This document shows positions 60,901-64,000 of a DNA stretch of 64,000 nt, in pieces. The DNA is taken from positions 3,301,600 through 3,365,599 of the forward strand of contig KL647289.1 in NCBI GenBank assembly GCA_000727475.1, read 5' to 3'. The translations under genes and the position numbers were made by a program. The DNA is from Sarcocystis neurona (taxonomy: Eukaryota > Apicomplexa > Conoidasida > Eucoccidiorida > Sarcocystidae). The notes under the pieces were generated by a model. It did no database searches. It saw only the letters and a program-made list of their open reading frames with translations, and had not been told where the DNA came from. Every line of letters starts with the position of its first letter. Position 1 is the first letter of the stretch.

Positions 60901-63900
60901 AGTGTAGTCGCGTCGTCGGTGGTCAGCCTTGCACACAGACGTTGGAGGTTTGCTTTTAGAGGGAAGAAACCCTGTGTTAATTACCGGCGGCTCTTATTTT
61001 GATACGGCTGGATCTGTGGGTAACTGTATATATGTTCACGTGTATACGTATAGATGTACGTATCTGGGAGTACGCGTGTGTATATATATACGTGCATAGG
61101 TACGAAGACGTACAGTCGTGGTTCACGCAGACATAGAGCAGTATCAAAGGATTTTCAACGAGGCGTTCAAAGTGGATGATGCGCTGGCAATTCTTGCAAC
61201 AGGCCAGACCTGCTGACGCTGCTGCAGCAGTAACTCGGATGCGCGGGACGCGCGGTTGCAATTGCTGTATGCGGAGGTGGTGCAATGTGCTGCTGCTTGT
61301 ATCAGTGTTGTACCCGTGATGATGTTTCCTGAAGTGTCTCTGGGGTAGAGAAACCAGGGCTGGTTCTCCTCGGGAAGTGTCTGCTGCTGTTCTGCTCTGC
61401 GGGAGTTCGTGTTGTGACGGATGCTGCTGCCGGGGCGCGCCTGTTATTGCTGTTGCTGTCGTTGCGCCTAGCGCTGACGAGATTGTGTTGTTGGTGAGGT
61501 GCTGCGGGGGCTGTGCAGGTACGAAGCGAAGCGACTGCAGCTTGGGTTGTTGGAGCCACCATTGCGAGGCGACTCGTCTTCGTATATTGAGGAAATTCGA
61601 AGGGCAGTGGGCGAGGAGGATTCACAGAGTCTACTGCAGCTCTTTGCTGCTGCTGTTGATGCTGCACCTGCGGCCCTGCCGCAGCAGGAGGCAGCTGCTG
61701 CTGCGTGGGCGGCAGCCGCTCCCGATCCTCGCTTTCCTCGGCGTGTCCTCCCTCTCAAGCAGTTGCCTGGTGCCGCTGTTGCTGCAGGTGCGGCAGCGCC
61801 ACCGGCTTTAATTGCGGATCCACCTGCGGCTGCTGCCGGTGCCCCTGCTGCGGCAGAAGGGGCGCGGAAGAAGCAGCAGTACGCAGCTGGTGTAGACAAA
61901 CGATATCATGCGTCGAGAAAGCGGAAGTCGGAGACACAGCAGCAGGCGACGGCGGTGCTCCAGCAAACGCTCTTGGGCGGAGGAAGCGCGGCTAGTCACG
62001 TTGCGGCTCCTGAGGCGAGTGTAGCTGCTGCTGTTGGGTCACGGAGAGAGAGCTCGCCAGCGACGGTCGGCGCTGTGCGCAAGAAAGGAGGTGCCAGCGG
62101 CAGCAAAGCAGTTGCAGAGAAAGGGCTGGTGACCGTTAACAGCAGTAGCAGCAGGACAGATGCGTCCAGCAGCAACAATGCGAAGTGTTTGTTAGGGTGC
62201 GGAGGCGGGACTGGAGCCGATCTTGAGAACGGTCCGTCTGCAGCCGCGGGTGGATTCCAGGGGCAGCAGCAGCAGCCATACGCAATAGCCGCAGCGGAGC
62301 ATCAAGAGGAGCAGCAGCAGCAGCCGGACGACTGCAGTCACGTCGACACGTCAACGGCAGGGTCGGAAGGGAGAGCAGAAGTTGTTTTTGTTGCCGAACT
62401 GGAGGATGAAGGAAACGCTCAGGACGATGCAGGAGAGGCAAGTGCAGAAGCAAGTTACAGCAGCAGCAGCAGAGCGAGTACCAGCAGCACCTGTTGCGAA
62501 GGCCAAGTCGAGCTGACGCTACAACAGCACGTATCTACAGCCGGCAGAAAAGACAGAGAGGCACAGCAGTGGAAGAAGCGGCAGCAGCAACCGTTCTTCA
62601 GTCTGCCGGCAGCGCATTCGCCTGCTGCAGCCCTGCCTGGTGCTGCTCCTACGGCGACGGCAACAAATGCTGCTGCGCAGGCGGCTCCTTCCCCGGCGGC
62701 GATGCTCTTCGGAGCAGACGGGGTGAGCGCCACCTGTAGCGTGTTGCATGCAGACGCAGTCAGCAAGGAGCAGCAGCAGCAGCAGATGGAGCACAAGGCA
62801 GCAGGCTTTTGCTGCGCAGAGACGCCATCTTCGATCCAGACCTTCCTGCAAGATAGTGACCAGTCTCCCTCGGCCGTTTCGTCCACTACAGCTGGTGCGC
62901 TGTCTCCTCCGCCTTCGTGCTGCTTCGACGGGACTGCTGTGGCCTTCTGCTGCAGTCCAGAAGAGGAGAAACGCGTCTTCCCCTCTGCCACTGCAGCAGC
63001 AGCAAGCGCATGCAACAGCAAAGACGATGTACGCCCGAGTTCTTCCTCCTCGAATCCTCTAAGAGCAGACGGGCCTGTTTCCTCTGCCTTTGGTGCTGCG
63101 GCACGCGCCCCTGCCCCGACGACAGCACCACCGCCAGCGCCAGCAACAGCAGTCACCGCGTGCACAGAAGGCGCAGTCGCATCTGCAGAAGCCACCTGCG
63201 ACGGCGCACCCACACCAACAGCACGGACAGCAGCAGCGGCAGGATCAGCAATAGGAGAAGCAGGCGCGTCTGAGGCTGCGCTGCAGCTGCAGCAGACGTA
63301 CACGTGGTCGGAAACAGCACGGGCTTGTGTTCAGGAAGTTCTCTTTCAAAATGAAAAGGCAGATGACGACAGTCCGGCCACCGCTCGTTCAGACGTAGGT
63401 GCGTCAGGTGATACGCTGGCTGCTGGAGAGACTGCTGCTGGGCGACCCACTTTTGCTGCTGCTGCTGATACTGAACACGCACGTCGTGCAGCAAGTGCAG
63501 TGGTCCGTTCGGGCGGGGAGGCGGCCGCTACTGGGGCGCCAGAAACGACTGTGGAAATACTCTCCAGTAGCAGCAAGAGTACCGAGTCGCCATCAGCAGC
63601 AACCGCAGCCGCAGCAGCAGCAGTGACAACAGCAGTAGCAACAGCAGCTGTAACAACAGCGGGAGTAGTAATAGGGCCACGTGCTACGGGAGAAAGCAGC
63701 CGTAGGAGGCGAAGCGGTGCAGACGGTGAGGTTGTGCCCGCAGACGCACTGTTGCGCCACGTTATTTGTCTACAGCAGAACGACGAGGGAATTGTTCCCC
63801 TAAACTGTAATCTACTTTTCTCTACTCCTGCTAGTACGGCTGCAGGCAGCACGATGGAGCTGAAGCATCCCTATGCGGTGCGTGAGGCGGGTGCGTTGTG

Positions 63901-64000
63901 TACCTCTGCTGCAGGCACAGCACCTGTCCCTGGTGGTGCTGCTGCTCCTCCGCCACCTAGTCCTCTTCATCTTGCCGCATCTCCTGTTGGCACAGCTGAT
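53521..64000 (+). CDS. ApiAP2-type transcription factor, multi-exon, incomplete at right edge
   Basis: AP2 proteins are the main sequence-specific transcription factors of apicomplexans. My model joins 53521..57963, 58756..59388, 60215..60360, 60800..60831, 60960..61019, 61131..61344 (with a problem, see findings) and 61519..64000, still open. Phases agree at every junction and donors are GTGAGG, GTACGT, GTAAGA, GTGTTC, GTAACT and GTAGAG. Two AP2 domains lie back to back: one at the end of exon 2 (PGVVY...FFALW...LGVREAHRQAV) and one in exon 3 (PGVVYDSKSGKWSV, FSVKKFGFEGAHEKALEW), continuing NESQKKKQKP. The rest is mostly disordered Ala/Ser/Gln/Gly sequence from CAG-type repeats, with acidic runs and basic clusters such as RKRK. 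The first ATG after an in-frame TAG at 53482 is taken as start; earlier exons are possible. Over 2600 codons are predicted. Confidence 0.7.
58756..59388 (+). CDS. ApiAP2 gene exon 2 with first AP2 domain
   Basis: 211 codons between acceptor GGTGCCTCAG and donor CCGG|GTACGT, phase 0 at both ends. A Gly/Ala/Ser-rich start leads to a globular end: FPAFQLFRQGWWSVPV, then the AP2 pattern from 59242 with PGVVYIHEEHSFFALW and LGVREAHRQAV. The usual Phe of the third strand is replaced (CDCLRLG), so this domain is diverged. Confidence 0.7.
60215..60360 (+). CDS. ApiAP2 gene exon 3 with second AP2 domain
   Basis: Acceptor GGCTGGGCAG, donor GTG|GTAAGA inside the Trp codon. It encodes LTRRPPGVVYDSKSGKWSV, TRHNGRHRASFSVKKFGFE and AHEKALEW, a textbook apicomplexan AP2 domain with all core hydrophobic and strand residues. 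The reading frame hits TAA straight after the Trp codon, which fits an intron there. Confidence 0.9.
60800..61019 (+). CDS. ApiAP2 gene exons 4 and 5 (small)
   Basis: 60800..60831 (acceptor CTCTGCGCAG) finishes the Trp codon and gives NESQKKKQKP, a basic extension expected after an AP2 helix. 60960..61019 (acceptor TTTGCTTTTAG, donor GTAACT) gives GRNPVLITGGSYFDTAGSV. Phase 1 matches on both sides. The donor of exon 4 (GTGTTC) is the weakest site. Confidence 0.5.
61131..61344 (+). CDS. ApiAP2 gene exon 6, reading frame broken by TGA
   Basis: Acceptor GGTTCACGCAG, donor CTGGG|GTAGAG. The frame gives IEQYQRIFNEAFKVDDALAI, then TGA at 61214-61216, then SDARDARLQLLYAEVVQC and VVPVMMFPEVSLG. The same phase fits both neighbours. 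A 90 bp intron (61141-61230, GTATCA...GCAGCAG) leaving a 10 bp micro-exon would remove the stop. Otherwise it marks a sequence error or a pseudogene lesion. Confidence 0.4.
61519..64000 (+). CDS. ApiAP2 gene exon 7, open to window edge
   Basis: Acceptor GGGGGCTGTGCAG completes a Gly codon; about 827 codons follow without a stop. A helical start (YEAKRLQLGLLE, SYIEEIRRAVGEED) leads to low-complexity Ala/Ser/Gln sequence with a basic cluster (KRYHASRKRKSE, 61900-61935) that could be a nuclear signal. Near 63750 a less repetitive part appears (ALLRHVICLQQNDEGIVPL). The frame has no ATG before 62701, so it must be internal to a gene starting upstream. Confidence 0.65.

Noticed and set aside
61214..61216. 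TGA as selenocysteine codon
   Set aside because: No selenoprotein family resemblance and no evident SECIS-like hairpin; a hidden intron or sequence error is simpler.

Overview
The window looks like nuclear DNA of a coccidian apicomplexan, most like the Eimeria/Cyclospora group. I base this on three things: AP2 (ApiAP2-type) DNA-binding domains near the right end, an eL42 ribosomal protein with an apicomplexan-style C-x3-C zinc knuckle, and CAG/GCA/CTG repeats that read as poly-Ala, poly-Gln, poly-Ser or poly-Leu depending on frame. Introns and spacers are packed with TA, CA and GTAT microsatellites and GA-rich blocks. The genus is inferred from sequence style; no rRNA or organelle marker is present. 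Genes are heavily split, so most long ORFs in CAG/CTG tracts are repeat shadows, not genes.

Layout. (1) About 0.4-8.9 kb, minus strand: four exons of the RNA exosome subunit CSL4/EXOSC1, spread over more than 8 kb by three 2.2-3.0 kb introns and running off the left edge. One intron holds degenerate copies of the end of the preceding exon. (2) 8.9-19.1 kb: microsatellite and balanced-composition DNA with no gene I can name. (3) 19.13-21.76 kb, minus strand: complete two-exon gene for ribosomal protein eL42 (RPL44/RPL36A) with a 2.3 kb CTG-rich intron. (4) 22.7-30.2 kb: a minus-strand exon, a large CAG/CTG field, then a plus-strand chain of exons ending near 30.22 kb. (5) 30.2-35.3 kb: tandem repeats. 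(6) 35.35-40.35 kb, plus strand: unnamed multi-exon gene. (7) 40.3-45.5 kb: microsatellites, two minisatellite pairs and the two-exon 3' end of an unnamed plus-strand gene. (8) 45.5-53.5 kb: repeat-poor DNA with several candidate plus-strand exons and possibly very short introns. (9) 53.5 kb to the right edge, plus strand: a large AP2-domain transcription-factor gene, incomplete at the right edge.

The named genes act in RNA decay/processing (CSL4), translation (eL42) and transcription control (ApiAP2). I see no operon-like or pathway linkage between them. CSL4, eL42 and the AP2 exons rest on clear family motifs plus phase-consistent splice sites. Everything called an unnamed gene rests only on splice sites, reading phase and protein-like translation, and has lower confidence.
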